A stretch of DNA of 64,000 nt from Aliarcobacter sp. (GCA_028688995.1 JAQTXB010000003.1:1-64000), one strand, 5' to 3'. Numbered from the stretch's first letter, positions 9,226-19,352 are shown. The notes: a model not told the origin generated them from the letters alone. Made by a program: numbers and translations.

Positions 9226-10512
9226 TTAGTTACCTGTATATAATTGTCTTGGTCTTGCTATTTTATGTTTTGGATCTTGTTTTAATTCTGACCATTGTGC
9301 TAACCATCCTGGAGTTCTACCAATAACGAAGATTGGAGTAAACATTTCAACAGGAATTTTAAGTGCAGTTAAAATTACACCTGAATAGAAGTCAATATTT
9401 GGATATAAACCTCTTTGTTTGAAGTAATCATCATTTAATGCAGCTTCTTCAACAGCAGCAGCAACATCTAATAATTTAGAATCAAGATTTAATTCTTCTC
9501 TTAATTTATCTTGTAAACCTTTTAATGTTTCAGCTCTTGGGTCTCTATTTTTATAAACTCTGTGACCGAATCCCATTAATCTAAATGGATCATTTTTATC
9601 TTTAGCTTTTGCAATATAAGTTGGTACATTTTTAACATCACCAATTAATCTTAATTGATCCATAACTTTTTCATTTGCACCACCATGAGCAGATCCCCAT
9701 AATGCAGAAATACCAGAAGCAATAGCAACATAAGGGTGAGCTTCAGTAGAACCAACATTTCTTACAGTTGTTGTAGAAGCATTTTGTTCGTGGTCAGCAT
9801 GTAAAGTTAAGATTGCATCTAAAGCATCAATTTCAACTTGTTTGATTTCGTCATTTTTCCCATTTCCTAAATATTTCATTCTTCCACCTGGATATGCTCT
9901 TAACATATATAAGAAGTTTTCAGTGAAATATCTATTTACATCTGGGTAAATTAGTGGAGTACCAATAGAATTTCTATAAGCCATTGCTGCAATTACTGGC
10001 ATTTTAGCTAAGATTCTTCTTCTCATCATTTTAAATGCTTCTTCATCTTCTAAATGTAAGTGATCTTTATAGAATGCTGCAAGTGCCATAGTAGCAGCTC
10101 CCATAGTTGCCATTGGGTGAGCACCATCTGGTAATGCATCAAATAATCTAATGATTCCTTCATTTAAGAATGATCTGTGTCTGATTTCTAAATCAAAGTT
10201 TTTAGAAGCTTCAGGAGTTGGAAGTTTTCCTCTCATTAATAAATAAGAAACATCTAAGAAAGAGTGTTTTCCTGCTAAATCAGTAATATCATAACCTCTA
10301 TATCTTAATTCTGAGTTTTCACCATCAATAAATGTAATTTTTGATTCGCATGATGCTGTTGATGTGTAACCTGGGTCGTATGTGAACATACCTGAATCTT
10401 TGTAAAAAGTAGATATATCTACAACGCTTGGTCCTCTTGTACCATCAATAATATTATATTCATATTGTTTACCATTTCTGTTGTCTGTTAACGTCATTGT
10501 GCTTTTAGCCAT
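9226..10512 (-). CDS. gltA: Citrate synthase, type II
   Basis: It condenses acetyl-CoA and oxaloacetate to citrate, the entry step of the TCA cycle. The 428-residue protein has the Gram-negative hexameric-type layout. The catalytic histidines are in GSAHGGANEKV and GFGHRVYKNRDPR, and the catalytic aspartate is in NIDFYSGVIL. It lies inside the complex I operon between nuoF (38 bases upstream) and nuoG (31 bases downstream), on the same strand, and has its own ribosome binding site (GGAG). Base composition looks like its neighbours. Co-transcription with nuo would tie NADH production to its oxidation; this is inferred from spacing. Confidence 0.96.
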   Translation of the reverse strand: MAKSTMTLTDNRNGKQYEYNIIDGTRGPSVVDISTFYKDSGMFTYDPGYTSTASCESKITFIDGENSELRYRGYDITDLAGKHSFLDVSYLLMRGKLPTPEASKNFDLEIRHRSFLNEGIIRLFDALPDGAHPMATMGAATMALAAFYKDHLHLEDEEAFKMMRRRILAKMPVIAAMAYRNSIGTPLIYPDVNRYFTENFLYMLRAYPGGRMKYLGNGKNDEIKQVEIDALDAILTLHADHEQNASTTTVRNVGSTEAHPYVAIASGISALWGSAHGGANEKVMDQLRLIGDVKNVPTYIAKAKDKNDPFRLMGFGHRVYKNRDPRAETLKGLQDKLREELNLDSKLLDVAAAVEEAALNDDYFKQRGLYPNIDFYSGVILTALKIPVEMFTPIFVIGRTPGWLAQWSELKQDPKHKIARPRQLYTGN

Positions 10513-10550
10513 AAATTTCTCCTGTTTATTAAAGTTTAGTTTTTAGTTTT

Positions 10551-11801
10551 TTAGTTTTTAAAATATGTTTTAAATTCGTGAGGGAATTTTTTTATGATAC
10601 TTGAAATAATGTCTTTTACAGCTGGTGCAAAAACACAAACGGTTTTTCCATTCATTGTATTACATACATCAAGTATTGTATTTAAATCCTCACTCGAACC
10701 TTCACCTTTTAAGATTTTTTTCAAAATCTTATCAATCCAGCCAGTACCCTCTCTACAAGGTGTACATTGACCGCAAGACTCATGGTGATAGAACTCTATC
10801 AAATTTTTAGCTACATCAACCATAGATGTATCTTCATCAATAACTATCATTCCTCCTGTACCTAAAGTTGAACCAATTTCTCCCATTGATTCATAATCTA
10901 ATACAGCTCTTTGTACTTCATCTGCTGTCAAAATAGGACACGATGAACCTCCTGGGATAATTGCTTTTAATTTTTTTCCGTCTATCATTCCTCCGCCAAT
11001 TTGATTTAGAAAATCTATCATTTTATTTCCATATGCCATTTCATAAACACCTGGATTTTTTACAGGTCCTGAAATTGCAAATAGCATTGTTCCTGGTGAT
11101 TTTTCTGTTCCATATTTTGTATAACCCTCTGCGCCATTTTCTACAATATTTGGAACAGATGATATTGTTTCTACATTATTTACAGTTGCTGGATTATCAA
11201 AGAACCATTCACACTCTTTCCCTGCTGGTTTAAGTCGGGGATGACCACGTTTCCCCTCAAGTGATTCAATAAGTGCTGATTTCTCACCACAAATATAAGC
11301 TCCACCACCTCTATGAACAGTAATATCAAGTTTAAAATCATATTTATTCATAATTTTATCACCTATTATTCCAGCTTCGTAGGCTTCTTTTATTGCAGTA
11401 TTTACTCTATCAATAAAAAACTTATATTCACCTCTTATATAAATATAAGCGTGATGTGCATTAATTGCATAACAAGAGCAAATAATTCCCTCAATTAAAA
11501 GATGTGGGTCATATTGGAAAATTTGTCTATCTTTAAAAGTTCCTGGTTCTGATTCATCACCATTTACGATTAAAAAAGCCGGTCTTGGATCATTTTTAGG
11601 CATTAATTCCCATTTTGGTCCACATGCAGCTCCACCACCACCTTTTCCTCTAAGTCCTGATTTTGTTACTTCTTTTATAACATCATCTGGTGTCATTGAA
11701 AATAATTTATCTATTGAAGAGTATCTACCATTTGCAAGGGCAACTTCTAATTTGTGAGAATTTGGAATGTCAAAATTTTTGCTTACAATTTTTGTTATCA
11801 T
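10551..11801 (-). CDS. nuoF: NADH-quinone oxidoreductase subunit F, NADH/FMN/[4Fe-4S]
   Basis: NuoF binds NADH and FMN and carries cluster N3. The glycine-rich FMN/NADH motif GLRGKGGGGAACGPKW is near residue 49, and the N3 cysteines are in ESCGQCTPCREG near 345, with a fourth further on (NTMNGKTVCVFAPA). I place the start at the ATG at 11801, which overlaps the nuoE stop (ATGA) and has AAGGAG eight bases upstream. An in-frame GTG at 11810 sits directly on that ribosome binding site and is less likely. Helicobacter and Campylobacter lack this subunit, so its presence indicates an NADH-using complex here. Confidence 0.95.
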   Translation of the reverse strand: MITKIVSKNFDIPNSHKLEVALANGRYSSIDKLFSMTPDDVIKEVTKSGLRGKGGGGAACGPKWELMPKNDPRPAFLIVNGDESEPGTFKDRQIFQYDPHLLIEGIICSCYAINAHHAYIYIRGEYKFFIDRVNTAIKEAYEAGIIGDKIMNKYDFKLDITVHRGGGAYICGEKSALIESLEGKRGHPRLKPAGKECEWFFDNPATVNNVETISSVPNIVENGAEGYTKYGTEKSPGTMLFAISGPVKNPGVYEMAYGNKMIDFLNQIGGGMIDGKKLKAIIPGGSSCPILTADEVQRAVLDYESMGEIGSTLGTGGMIVIDEDTSMVDVAKNLIEFYHHESCGQCTPCREGTGWIDKILKKILKGEGSSEDLNTILDVCNTMNGKTVCVFAPAVKDIISSIIKKFPHEFKTYFKN

Positions 11802-12277
11802 TTTTTGCACTCCTTAATTAATTCATCAACTCTTTGTGTAGTTAATTTCTCATGATAAACACCATCTAAAGCAAACATTGGAGCTCCACTACAAGCACCA
11901 AGACATTCAACTTCACTTAAGTGAAATAGACCATCTTCACTTGTTTGTCCTGCTTCAATTCCAATTGTTTGTTTTATATAATCTTTAATTTTTTGTGAAC
12001 CACATAACATACAAGAAAGTGTTTTACACAGCTCTATATGATGTTTCCCAATTGGTTTTAGGTTAAACATTGTATAAAAAGTTGCTACTTCATATACTTG
12101 AATTGGAGTTTTCCCTAATTTATTTGCCACGTAAATCATAGATTCAGGACTGATCCATCCAATTTGTTCTTGAACTAACCACAAAGCTGGTAACATACAA
12201 GAGTCAATTTTTGGGTATCTACTTACATATTCTTGAAATTTTATTTCATTTTCAGGTGTATATTCAAATGTACTCAT
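11798..12277 (-). CDS. nuoE: NADH-quinone oxidoreductase subunit E, [2Fe-2S]
   Basis: This 159-residue thioredoxin-fold subunit carries cluster N1a and pairs with NuoF. The ligand pattern Cx4C (C84, C89) followed by C125 and C129 in ECLGAC matches the family. Its ATG shares a base with the nuoCD stop (TAATG), and its stop overlaps the nuoF start. Length is normal. Confidence 0.95.
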   Translation of the reverse strand: MSTFEYTPENEIKFQEYVSRYPKIDSCMLPALWLVQEQIGWISPESMIYVANKLGKTPIQVYEVATFYTMFNLKPIGKHHIELCKTLSCMLCGSQKIKDYIKQTIGIEAGQTSEDGLFHLSEVECLGACSGAPMFALDGVYHEKLTTQRVDELIKECKK

Positions 12278-13911
12278 TATCTATCAAACTCCCCTGCAAT
12301 AAAATTCATACTTGCCATTGTAACAACTGCATCTGCTAACATTCCACCTTCAACAATTTTTGAAAAAGCTGCAAGGGAATAAAAGCAAGGTGGTCTACAT
12401 TTGATTTTATAAGGTTTTCCACTTCCATCACTAACAATAAAGAATCCTAATTCTCCATTTGCAGCTTCTGTTGAAGAGTAATATTCACCTTTTGGAACTT
12501 TTATTCCCTCAAATGTTAGTTTAAATTGATTCATTAAACCTTCAATATTTCCATAAACATCTTTTTTTGATGGCAGTATTATTCCAGGTGCATTTACATT
12601 TATTGCTCCATCTGGAAGTTCACGCATAGCTTGTCTGATGATTCTAATAGATTGTTTCATCTCTTCAAATCTACACATCATTCTGTCATAAATATCACCA
12701 TGACTTCCAATTACCATATCAAATTCAAAATTTTCATAACCATAATAAGGTTTATCTTTTCTCAAATCATGTGCAATTCCAGCAGCTCTTAAATTTGGTC
12801 CAGAAATACCATGTTTAATTGCAAAATCTGCTTTTATAACTCCTACATCTTGAGTTCTATCTAAGAAAATTTTATTATGCGCAATAAGTGATAAAGCATC
12901 ATCAATTGCTGTTTCAGTCTCTTTTAAAACATCAGCTAAATCTTCACTAAATCCATCATATAAATCAAATTCTAATCCACCAATTCTAGTATAAGTATTT
13001 GTTAGACGTGCACCTGTTAATTTCGATAATAAATCATAGGCTTTGTCTCTTGGAGCAAATAGATACCAAAAATTTGTAAGTCCACCTAAATCAACCATAT
13101 TTGCACCATTACAAACTAAATGATCAATTATTCTACTTAATTCACCAATAATAACTCTAATCATTTTAGCTCTTGGAGTTATTTCAATATTTAACATCTC
13201 TTCCACAGCTTTTGAATAACCTATGTTATTTAAAATTGCACTACAGTAATTTAATCTATCTGTATATGGAATTATTTGAGAATAAGTGTGATTTTCACAA
13301 GATTTTTCAAATCCTCTATGTAAATATCCAATTTCTGTTACACAAGCAGTAATTGTTTCACCCTCTAATGCCACAAAATTTCTAATTGTTCCGTGACTTG
13401 CAGGATGTGATGGTCCCATATTTAAAAGCATTAAATCATTAATATCTTCAGGTGTATAACCTTTTGAAGCTAATAATGGATTCATTTCATCTAATAAATC
13501 ATCTGATTCAGTACAAATTTGACCTTTTGTGATTTCATAATCTTTTCTTAAAGGATGACCAATAAATTGATGATGATTTAAAACTCTTTTTAGATTTGGA
13601 TGACCTTTAAATATAATTCCATATTGGTCATAAGCTTCTCTTTCAGCCCAATTTGCTGAACCGTATAAATCACTTATAGAGATAACTTCTAAAGTAGAAT
13701 CATTTACAAAAGCTTTTACAGATATTTGATTTTTAAATGAAGCATCTCTTAAAATATAAACTACAGCAAATCTTGATGGTGTAATATCAGGAAATTTTAA
13801 ATAGTCAATAACTGTAATATCTAATAAAGTAGAATAATCATCTTCATTTTTTAATTTTAAAATAGTAGATTTTATATCATTAGAATCAATTAATAAATCA
13901 CATTTAAGCAT
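12277..13911 (-). CDS. nuoCD: NADH-quinone oxidoreductase fused subunits C and D
   Basis: A single 544-residue frame joins the 30-kDa NuoC domain (about residues 1-140, with the signature [19 protein letters not shown] near 93-110) to the 49-kDa NuoD domain (about 155-544, with [11 protein letters not shown] near 163). NuoD lines the quinone site beside NuoB; the His of SHPASHGT is a quinone-binding residue. The C-terminal FIAGEFDR is the usual NuoD end. Separate genes are usual in Campylobacter and Helicobacter, whereas a fusion occurs in enterobacteria. It overlaps nuoB by eight bases. Confidence 0.95.
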   Translation of the reverse strand: MLKCDLLIDSNDIKSTILKLKNEDDYSTLLDITVIDYLKFPDITPSRFAVVYILRDASFKNQISVKAFVNDSTLEVISISDLYGSANWAEREAYDQYGIIFKGHPNLKRVLNHHQFIGHPLRKDYEITKGQICTESDDLLDEMNPLLASKGYTPEDINDLMLLNMGPSHPASHGTIRNFVALEGETITACVTEIGYLHRGFEKSCENHTYSQIIPYTDRLNYCSAILNNIGYSKAVEEMLNIEITPRAKMIRVIIGELSRIIDHLVCNGANMVDLGGLTNFWYLFAPRDKAYDLLSKLTGARLTNTYTRIGGLEFDLYDGFSEDLADVLKETETAIDDALSLIAHNKIFLDRTQDVGVIKADFAIKHGISGPNLRAAGIAHDLRKDKPYYGYENFEFDMVIGSHGDIYDRMMCRFEEMKQSIRIIRQAMRELPDGAINVNAPGIILPSKKDVYGNIEGLMNQFKLTFEGIKVPKGEYYSSTEAANGELGFFIVSDGSGKPYKIKCRPPCFYSLAAFSKIVEGGMLADAVVTMASMNFIAGEFDR

Positions 13912-14419
13912 CTAAAATTCCTTTAAACTCTTTGATTCTATCTTTTAGAATTGATTCATTTTGAGCTTTTTCTTGAATTCTCATAATTGCATCAAGAATT
14001 GCTTCAGGACGTGGTGGACAACCTGCAATATATTCATCTACTGGAATAATTTGATCAATTCCTTGAAGAGTCGTATAATTATCATAAAAACCTCCACTAC
14101 AAGCACATGCACCCATTGAGATAACCCATTTTGGTTCGCACATTTGTTCATAGATTTTTTTTAGAATGGGAGCTTGTTTATATGAAATAGTTCCAGCTAC
14201 GATTAATAAATCTGCTTGTCTTGGAGAAAATCTTACAACTTCTGCACCAAATCTTGATATGTCATATCTTGAACCAGCTGCTGCCATGAATTCAATTGCA
14301 CAACAAGCTGTTCCAAATACCATTGGCCATAAAGAGTAAGTTCTTCCCCAATTTACTGCATGGTCAAGTTTTGTAGTAACAATAGAGTCACCTAAATTAG
14401 CTTCAACTCCTAATCCCAT
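13904..14419 (-). CDS. nuoB: NADH-quinone oxidoreductase subunit B, cluster N2
   Basis: NuoB holds the terminal [4Fe-4S] cluster N2, which reduces quinone. The adjacent cysteine pair (C39, C40), the cysteine in MGACA (C105) and that in GCPPRPE (C134) supply the four ligands. It is 171 residues, a normal length. It overlaps nuoA by ten bases and nuoCD by eight. Confidence 0.96.
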   Translation of the reverse strand: MGLGVEANLGDSIVTTKLDHAVNWGRTYSLWPMVFGTACCAIEFMAAAGSRYDISRFGAEVVRFSPRQADLLIVAGTISYKQAPILKKIYEQMCEPKWVISMGACACSGGFYDNYTTLQGIDQIIPVDEYIAGCPPRPEAILDAIMRIQEKAQNESILKDRIKEFKGILDA

Positions 14420-14772
14420 GATAATGCCTTTTTCTTATAAAGATAAATTAGCCCAGCAAACAACAATCCCATAAATATAAACATTTTAAAAAGTCCTAAA
14501 TAACCTAATTCTAAAACATTTAAAGCCCAAGGGAACATAAAAACTATTTCAACATCGAATAATAAAAAGGAGATGGCAATTAAATAAAACTTAACTGAAA
14601 ATCTAATATTTGTAGTTCCAATAGGGTTTGTAACACCACTTTCATAGACACTATTTTTTATTTCAGAGTTCTCATTTTTAGGACCAACGAATTTTGTTAG
14701 TACAAACACAATAGAAAGGATAAAACCTATTGCCACAAATATAACAGAGGCAAGAATTAATTCAGTTGACAT
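14410..14772 (-). CDS. nuoA: NADH-quinone oxidoreductase subunit A
   Basis: The first gene of the operon encodes a 120-residue, three-helix membrane subunit. The loop after helix 1 contains KNSVYESGV, the conserved NuoA segment that contacts the quinone site. Helices are at about 5-27, 62-82 and 88-110. The ORF begins 128 bases from the next gene, which leaves room for the operon promoter. Confidence 0.94.
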   Translation of the reverse strand: MSTELILASVIFVAIGFILSIVFVLTKFVGPKNENSEIKNSVYESGVTNPIGTTNIRFSVKFYLIAISFLLFDVEIVFMFPWALNVLELGYLGLFKMFIFMGLLFAGLIYLYKKKALSWD

Positions 14773-14803
14773 TTTTTCCCCTATTTATTAATATTATTCA
14801 CTG

Positions 14804-14809
14804 ATTGTA
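14804..14809 (-). promoter_or_regulatory. Candidate -10 box of the nuo operon
   Basis: TACAAT reads leftward 32-37 bases upstream of the nuoA ATG. The -35 region is not recognisable, which is common for campylobacterial sigma-70 promoters. No other better match is seen in the 128-base gap. Confidence 0.35.
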
Positions 14810-14900
14810 CACAAATTTTAACACATAATAAAGTTTTTTAGATAATTACAACTATTAATCTACATAGTGAGAAAAAATGTAATACTTTGCTATTTCAATG

Positions 14901-16073
14901 CTATCTAAACTCTTCAAATATCTGATTTAATGCTATTTCTAGGGCTTTTTGACTAAGTGCTAAATTTAGTCTAAAATATTTATTTCCATTGTAACCAAAT
15001 GAAACACCATCATTTAGGGCTATTTTTGATTTTGTTAATAAAATATTTTTTATCTCATCATGGGAAAGATTAAATTTTGAGAAATCTAACCATATAAGAT
15101 ATGTAGCTTCTGGTGGAAAGAAATCAATTTTTAGGCCATTCTTTTCAAAAAACTCTTTTGTAAATTTAATATTTGATAAAAGATATTCTTTTAACTTTTC
15201 AACAAAAACTGCTCCATTTTCATATGCTGCTTTTGTTGCAATATATCCAAAGAAGTTTACTGATTGAATTTCTCTTTTTTGAGCTATTTTTTTGAATTTA
15301 TTTAAAATATCTTTGTTTTTACTTATGGCATAAGCACAATTTAATCCAGCAATATTAAAGGTTTTCCCCGCACTATTTAGAGTAATCGTTTGATTTGCAA
15401 TCTCATTTGAAATTGAAGCTAGTGGAGTGAATTTTTTAAATGTAATATCTGAATGAATCTCATCTGAAACAATTGTAATATTGTGTTTTATACAAATATT
15501 TGCTAACTTTTCAAGTTCATCTTTACTCCAAACTCGTCCAACTGGATTATGAGGTGAACATAAAGCTAGAATTTTTGTTTTTGGAGTGATTTTAGACTCT
15601 AAATCTTCTAAATCCATAGTGTAATAACCATTGTCATTTTTTAGTTCATTTATTACAACTTTTCTATTATTTGCAGTTACACATTTAAAAAGTGGAGGAT
15701 AAATAGGAGTTTGTACAATTACTTCATCTCCTTCTTCACTAAACGCTTCAATACAAGCGCTATATGCTGGAACTACTCCATTTATCATATAAATATCTTC
15801 TTTATTTATCTGCCAATTATGTTGAGTATTTTGCCAATTTATTATTGATTGATAAATCTCATCACTATCGATGCTATATCCATAAAGTGAATTCTTTGCA
15901 GCATCAATAATTGCATCATTTATAAAGCTTGGAGTTTTAAAATCCATGTCAGCTACCCAAAGTGGATTTAAGTCTTCATATCCAAAATATCTTTTTAATC
16001 CATCATATTTTGCGCAATTTGTATTTTTCCTATTAACCACTTCATCAAAATTGTATTCAATATTATTAATCAT
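14901..16073 (-). CDS. PatB/MalY-type PLP C-S lyase (cystathionine beta-lyase)
   Basis: This class I/II-fold PLP enzyme belongs to the PatB/MalY group, which mostly cleaves C-S bonds of cystathionine or cysteine conjugates. Family marks are the N-terminal NPLWVADMDFKTP segment, CSPHNPVGRVW, the PLP aspartate in SDEIHSD and the Schiff-base lysine in NSAGKTFNIAGL near residue 237. I take the ATG at 16073 because GAGG lies eight bases before it; a TTG six bases earlier is possible. It is divergent from the UbiD gene. A true aminotransferase role cannot be excluded. Confidence 0.85.
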   Translation of the reverse strand: MINNIEYNFDEVVNRKNTNCAKYDGLKRYFGYEDLNPLWVADMDFKTPSFINDAIIDAAKNSLYGYSIDSDEIYQSIINWQNTQHNWQINKEDIYMINGVVPAYSACIEAFSEEGDEVIVQTPIYPPLFKCVTANNRKVVINELKNDNGYYTMDLEDLESKITPKTKILALCSPHNPVGRVWSKDELEKLANICIKHNITIVSDEIHSDITFKKFTPLASISNEIANQTITLNSAGKTFNIAGLNCAYAISKNKDILNKFKKIAQKREIQSVNFFGYIATKAAYENGAVFVEKLKEYLLSNIKFTKEFFEKNGLKIDFFPPEATYLIWLDFSKFNLSHDEIKNILLTKSKIALNDGVSFGYNGNKYFRLNLALSQKALEIALNQIFEEFR

Positions 16074-16163
16074 ATTCAAAACCTCTATTATAAACTATTT
16101 TTTATTGATAAAATGATATAAGATTTATACTAATTACCTTATTAGGTTAACTTTGGGGAAGAA

Positions 16164-17975
16164 ATGAAAGAAGCGATTGAACTATTAAAAAAGAATGATT
16201 TACTAAAAATTATTGATGATGAATTAGATATTTATTTAGAAATTCCACACATTGCATATATAGAAGTTAAAAAAGAGGACTCTAAAGCAATTTTATTTAC
16301 AAATGTGGTTGATAGAAAAAATAATAAAAAATTTGATATTCCAGTATTAATGAATGTATTTTGTAATGAAAAAGCTGTAAACCTTTTTATTGGTGATGGC
16401 GATAAAATAGGAAGAGAAATTGAGTCACTTCTTAAAATGAAACCACCTACAACATTTAGTGAAAAACTTTCAACTTTTGGAAAACTATTTGCACTTAAAA
16501 ACACAATTCCTAAAAAAAATAAAGGAAAAGGTGAGTGTCAAGAAATTATTAAATTAGGTGCTGATGCAAAACTTTCAGATTTACCAATTCTTACAACTTG
16601 GGAACAAGATGGAGGACCTTTTATTACAATGGGGCAAGTTTATACAACTTCATTAAATGGTGAATTAAAAAACCTAGGAATGTATAGACTTCAAGTATAT
16701 TCTGATAATACTCTTGGAATGCATTGGCAAATTCATAAAGATTCAAATCACTTTTTCCATGAGTATAAAGCTGCGGGCAAAAAAATGCCAGTAAGTATAG
16801 GAATTGGTGGAGATCCTATGTATATTTGGTGTGGACAAGCTCCACTTCCAATTGGTGTTTTTGAACTTATGCTTTATGGATTTGTAAAAAATAAAAATGC
16901 TCAACTTGTAAAATCAATAACAAATGATATTTATGTTCCAAGGGATAATGACTTTATTATTGAAGGATTTGTTGATCCTTCAAAACTTCGAATCGAAGGG
17001 CCTTTTGGAGATCATACAGGTTATTATACACTTGAAGAAGAGTATCCATTTATGGAAATTACAGCAATCACATCAAAAGAAAAACCTACGTTTTTAGCAA
17101 CAGTTGTTGGAAAACCACCACTTGAAGATAAATATATGGGACACGCAACTGAGAGAATATTTTTGCCATTATTAAAAACAACTGCACCAGATTTGATAGA
17201 TTATTATATGCCTGAAAATGGAGTATTTCATAATCTAATTTTAGCAAAAATCAAAACTTTATACCCAGGTCACGCTTCTCAGATGATGCATGCATTTTGG
17301 GGAGTAGGGCAAATGAGTTTTGTAAAACATGCTATTTTTGTAGATGAAAAAGCTCCTGATTTAACAAATCATGATGAGGTGATAAAATATATTCTTAACA
17401 GAATAAATGTTGATGATATGTTAGTCTCTCGCGGTGTAGTTGATGCTCTCGATCACTCAAGCCCAAAATTTGCAGTTGGTGGAAAACTAGGGCTTGATTG
17501 TACTGGTGATGAAATAGAAGAGTTAGGAATCACACTTTTAGAAGATAGTGAATTATTAACTAAAATGCAAAATGTTACAGCTGAAGTAAAAGATTTAAAA
17601 CAATATTTTCTTGATACAAAAAATCCAATTACAGTAATAAGTATAGAAAAAACAAGAAATCAAAAATATCTTTTTGAAGATTTAAAACCACTATTTGAAC
17701 ATATCAAAATTTTAATAATTGTTGACGCAGCTAAAAATGATGTGACTAATCCATATATGTTAGTTTGGAGAGTTGCAAATAATATTGACTCTAATAGAGA
17801 TTTATTTATTGATGGACACACTATGTGTTTGGATGCAACTGATAAAAATTCATATGATAATTTCAAACGAAGATGGCCTGATGATGTTGATTGTACAAAA
17901 GAGGTAATTGAGTCATTAAGACAAAGAAAAATCTTAGATGTAAGTGATGAGTTTATCAAAAAGTTCTATCTATAA
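16164..17975 (+). CDS. UbiD-family prenyl-FMN decarboxylase
   Basis: This 603-residue UbiD-type enzyme uses prenylated FMN for reversible decarboxylation. The catalytic acidic region is visible in RIEGPFGDHTGYYTLEEEYP near 275-294, with the upstream substrate/cofactor segment around LGMHWQIHKDSNHFF. In Campylobacterota such proteins are thought to act late in the futalosine menaquinone pathway; that assignment is family knowledge, not visible here. GGGGAAG precedes the ATG. It is longer than E. coli UbiD (about 500 residues), as menaquinone-pathway members usually are. Confidence 0.85.
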   Translation: MKEAIELLKKNDLLKIIDDELDIYLEIPHIAYIEVKKEDSKAILFTNVVDRKNNKKFDIPVLMNVFCNEKAVNLFIGDGDKIGREIESLLKMKPPTTFSEKLSTFGKLFALKNTIPKKNKGKGECQEIIKLGADAKLSDLPILTTWEQDGGPFITMGQVYTTSLNGELKNLGMYRLQVYSDNTLGMHWQIHKDSNHFFHEYKAAGKKMPVSIGIGGDPMYIWCGQAPLPIGVFELMLYGFVKNKNAQLVKSITNDIYVPRDNDFIIEGFVDPSKLRIEGPFGDHTGYYTLEEEYPFMEITAITSKEKPTFLATVVGKPPLEDKYMGHATERIFLPLLKTTAPDLIDYYMPENGVFHNLILAKIKTLYPGHASQMMHAFWGVGQMSFVKHAIFVDEKAPDLTNHDEVIKYILNRINVDDMLVSRGVVDALDHSSPKFAVGGKLGLDCTGDEIEELGITLLEDSELLTKMQNVTAEVKDLKQYFLDTKNPITVISIEKTRNQKYLFEDLKPLFEHIKILIIVDAAKNDVTNPYMLVWRVANNIDSNRDLFIDGHTMCLDATDKNSYDNFKRRWPDDVDCTKEVIESLRQRKILDVSDEFIKKFYL

Positions 17976-17977
17976 GA

Positions 17978-18002
17978 AGTAAAGAGAAAATTTCTCTTTA
18001 CT
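17978..18002. terminator. Bidirectional hairpin between convergent genes
   Basis: AGTAAAGAGAAA and its exact complement flank one central base. It begins 3 bases after the UbiD stop and reaches into the stop codon of the converging ThrE-type gene. A T-run is weak on both sides, so termination strength is uncertain. Confidence 0.5.
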
Positions 18003-18471
18003 AAATAATTGGTCTATTTAATCTCATAAAATATAAAGATGGTAATGCTAAACCAAAACTAATAGCTCCTAAAATTGAAACAGCTTTTAACCCATTTTCA
18101 ATAAATATTTTTATTAATTCAGGTGTTACTCCATGAGAATTCATATCAACTAAAGATATCATTGCTGCAAAGGCAAAAGTTCCTGGAATCATAGGAATTA
18201 TTGATGCAACAGTATAAACAGGTCTTGGAATTAGATATTTTCTTGACCATTTAAGGGCAATAATTCCTATAAAAGTTGCAGCTAAAAAAGTAGAAATTTC
18301 AATTCCTAATCCTAAATGTAAAAATATTGTTCTTGATACATAGGTAATTGCACCACCAACTGCACAATAAATCAAAGTATGTTTTGGAACATTAAATACC
18401 ATTGCAAAACCAACAGAGGCAATACTTGCAAACATTGATTCTAAAATTAATTTAATTATTAAATCGCCCAT
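18001..18471 (-). CDS. ThrE-type exporter, small subunit (YjjB-like, DUF3815)
   Basis: This 156-residue protein with about five membrane segments corresponds to the C-terminal half of threonine/serine exporter ThrE. In E. coli the split pair YjjP/YjjB is linked to succinate export, so the substrate is open. The start is the ATG at 18471, which overlaps the stop of the partner gene (TAATG). The same frame stays open further upstream, but that part only mirrors the partner gene. Motif IPMIPGTFAFAAM is near residue 87. Confidence 0.85.
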   Translation of the reverse strand: MGDLIIKLILESMFASIASVGFAMVFNVPKHTLIYCAVGGAITYVSRTIFLHLGLGIEISTFLAATFIGIIALKWSRKYLIPRPVYTVASIIPMIPGTFAFAAMISLVDMNSHGVTPELIKIFIENGLKAVSILGAISFGLALPSLYFMRLNRPII

Positions 18472-19244
18472 TACCAACCTTTCATATTTAAAATAGCCAT
18501 TGCTATGATTATTCCAATTGAAGTTGCAATTGTAAGAAGAACACCATCCATCCAACGTCCCCAACCCATCATTAAATAACCTTTTAAAGAATCTAAAAAT
18601 GAATTTACAAAGGCAAATCCAGGTGCTAGTAATAAAACGCTTGAAGCAAGGGCAATATTTGGAGTTGAACTTATACCATTTATTTGGGAAATACTTGCAA
18701 TCATAGTTGCTACAAATGCAGTTACTCCAAAAGTTATAATTAAAACAAATTTTCTTTTTGCTAACTCTTGTCTTACAAACATGGCTGTTGAAGAGGCTAA
18801 TAAAGTTATAAAAAATGCAACTAAATCTGAACCTTGAAGATAGGAAAATGATGCACAAGCAAGTCCAACCATAAGAATTACTAACCATCTATTGTAATAG
18901 TTTGGTTGAATTGCCTTTAATGTTTCTGTTAAATAGTTTATATCATGTTCATTTTTTTCAAGTTCAATTACAGTTTTTTGTATTTCACAAACTATTGACA
19001 TATTTATGGGTTTATGATGAACTCTTCTAGTTGTAGTAACTGATTGATGATTATAAAGGGTTGTTAAAACAATAGCTGAAGGAATTAGTGATATTTCAAC
19101 TGAATCAATTCCCAATGCACGACCAAGTCTTTGGGCAGTTTGTTCTATTAAAATACTTTCAGCTCCAAATTCTGACATTAAAACGGCAGCTTTAATTATT
19201 CCTCTTGTGATTATAGTTTGGTTTTGATAGTCGATATTTTCCAT
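18471..19244 (-). CDS. ThrE-type exporter, large subunit (YjjP-like, DUF1212)
   Basis: This 257-residue protein is the N-terminal half of the split ThrE/YjjP exporter. A soluble portion of about 115 residues (with SVTTTRRV near 68) is followed by about five membrane helices. The partner starts within its stop codon, so the two halves are translationally coupled and presumably form one transporter. Substrates known for the family include threonine, serine and succinate. Confidence 0.85.
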   Translation of the reverse strand: MENIDYQNQTIITRGIIKAAVLMSEFGAESILIEQTAQRLGRALGIDSVEISLIPSAIVLTTLYNHQSVTTTRRVHHKPINMSIVCEIQKTVIELEKNEHDINYLTETLKAIQPNYYNRWLVILMVGLACASFSYLQGSDLVAFFITLLASSTAMFVRQELAKRKFVLIITFGVTAFVATMIASISQINGISSTPNIALASSVLLLAPGFAFVNSFLDSLKGYLMMGWGRWMDGVLLTIATSIGIIIAMAILNMKGW

Positions 19245-19321
19245 TTTTCCTTTTATCGTAATAAATTTTATTAAAATTATATCTAATAGGTATGTTAAAT
19301 TTATGATAATTTAAAAGAGTT

Positions 19322-19338
19322 TATAGATATAATCTATA
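19322..19338 (+). promoter_or_regulatory. Candidate promoter with inverted repeat
   Basis: TATAGAT-ATA-ATCTATA is a perfect 7-bp inverted repeat and contains a TATAAT -10 box at 19328-19333. It lies 15-31 bases upstream of the first gene of the coaX-hisG run. It could be an operator, or only an AT-rich coincidence. Confidence 0.4.
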
Positions 19339-19352
19339 CATAAAGGTGAAAA

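Noticed and set aside
9226..10512. Horizontal transfer of gltA into the nuo operon
   Set aside because: Base composition and codon use look like the neighbours, and no repeat or mobile element remnant is seen at either junction.
16087..16092. TATAAT just upstream of the PatB-type gene as a promoter
   Set aside because: It would place the transcript start at 16080, inside the ribosome binding site region, giving a near-leaderless mRNA although GAGG is present. It is probably an AT-rich coincidence.
18472..18888. N-terminal extension of the small ThrE-type subunit frame
   Set aside because: The extra 139 codons lie antiparallel in frame shadow to the large subunit gene and give a Cys/Asn/Phe-rich nonsense peptide. 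The ATG at 18471 with TAATG coupling is the real start.
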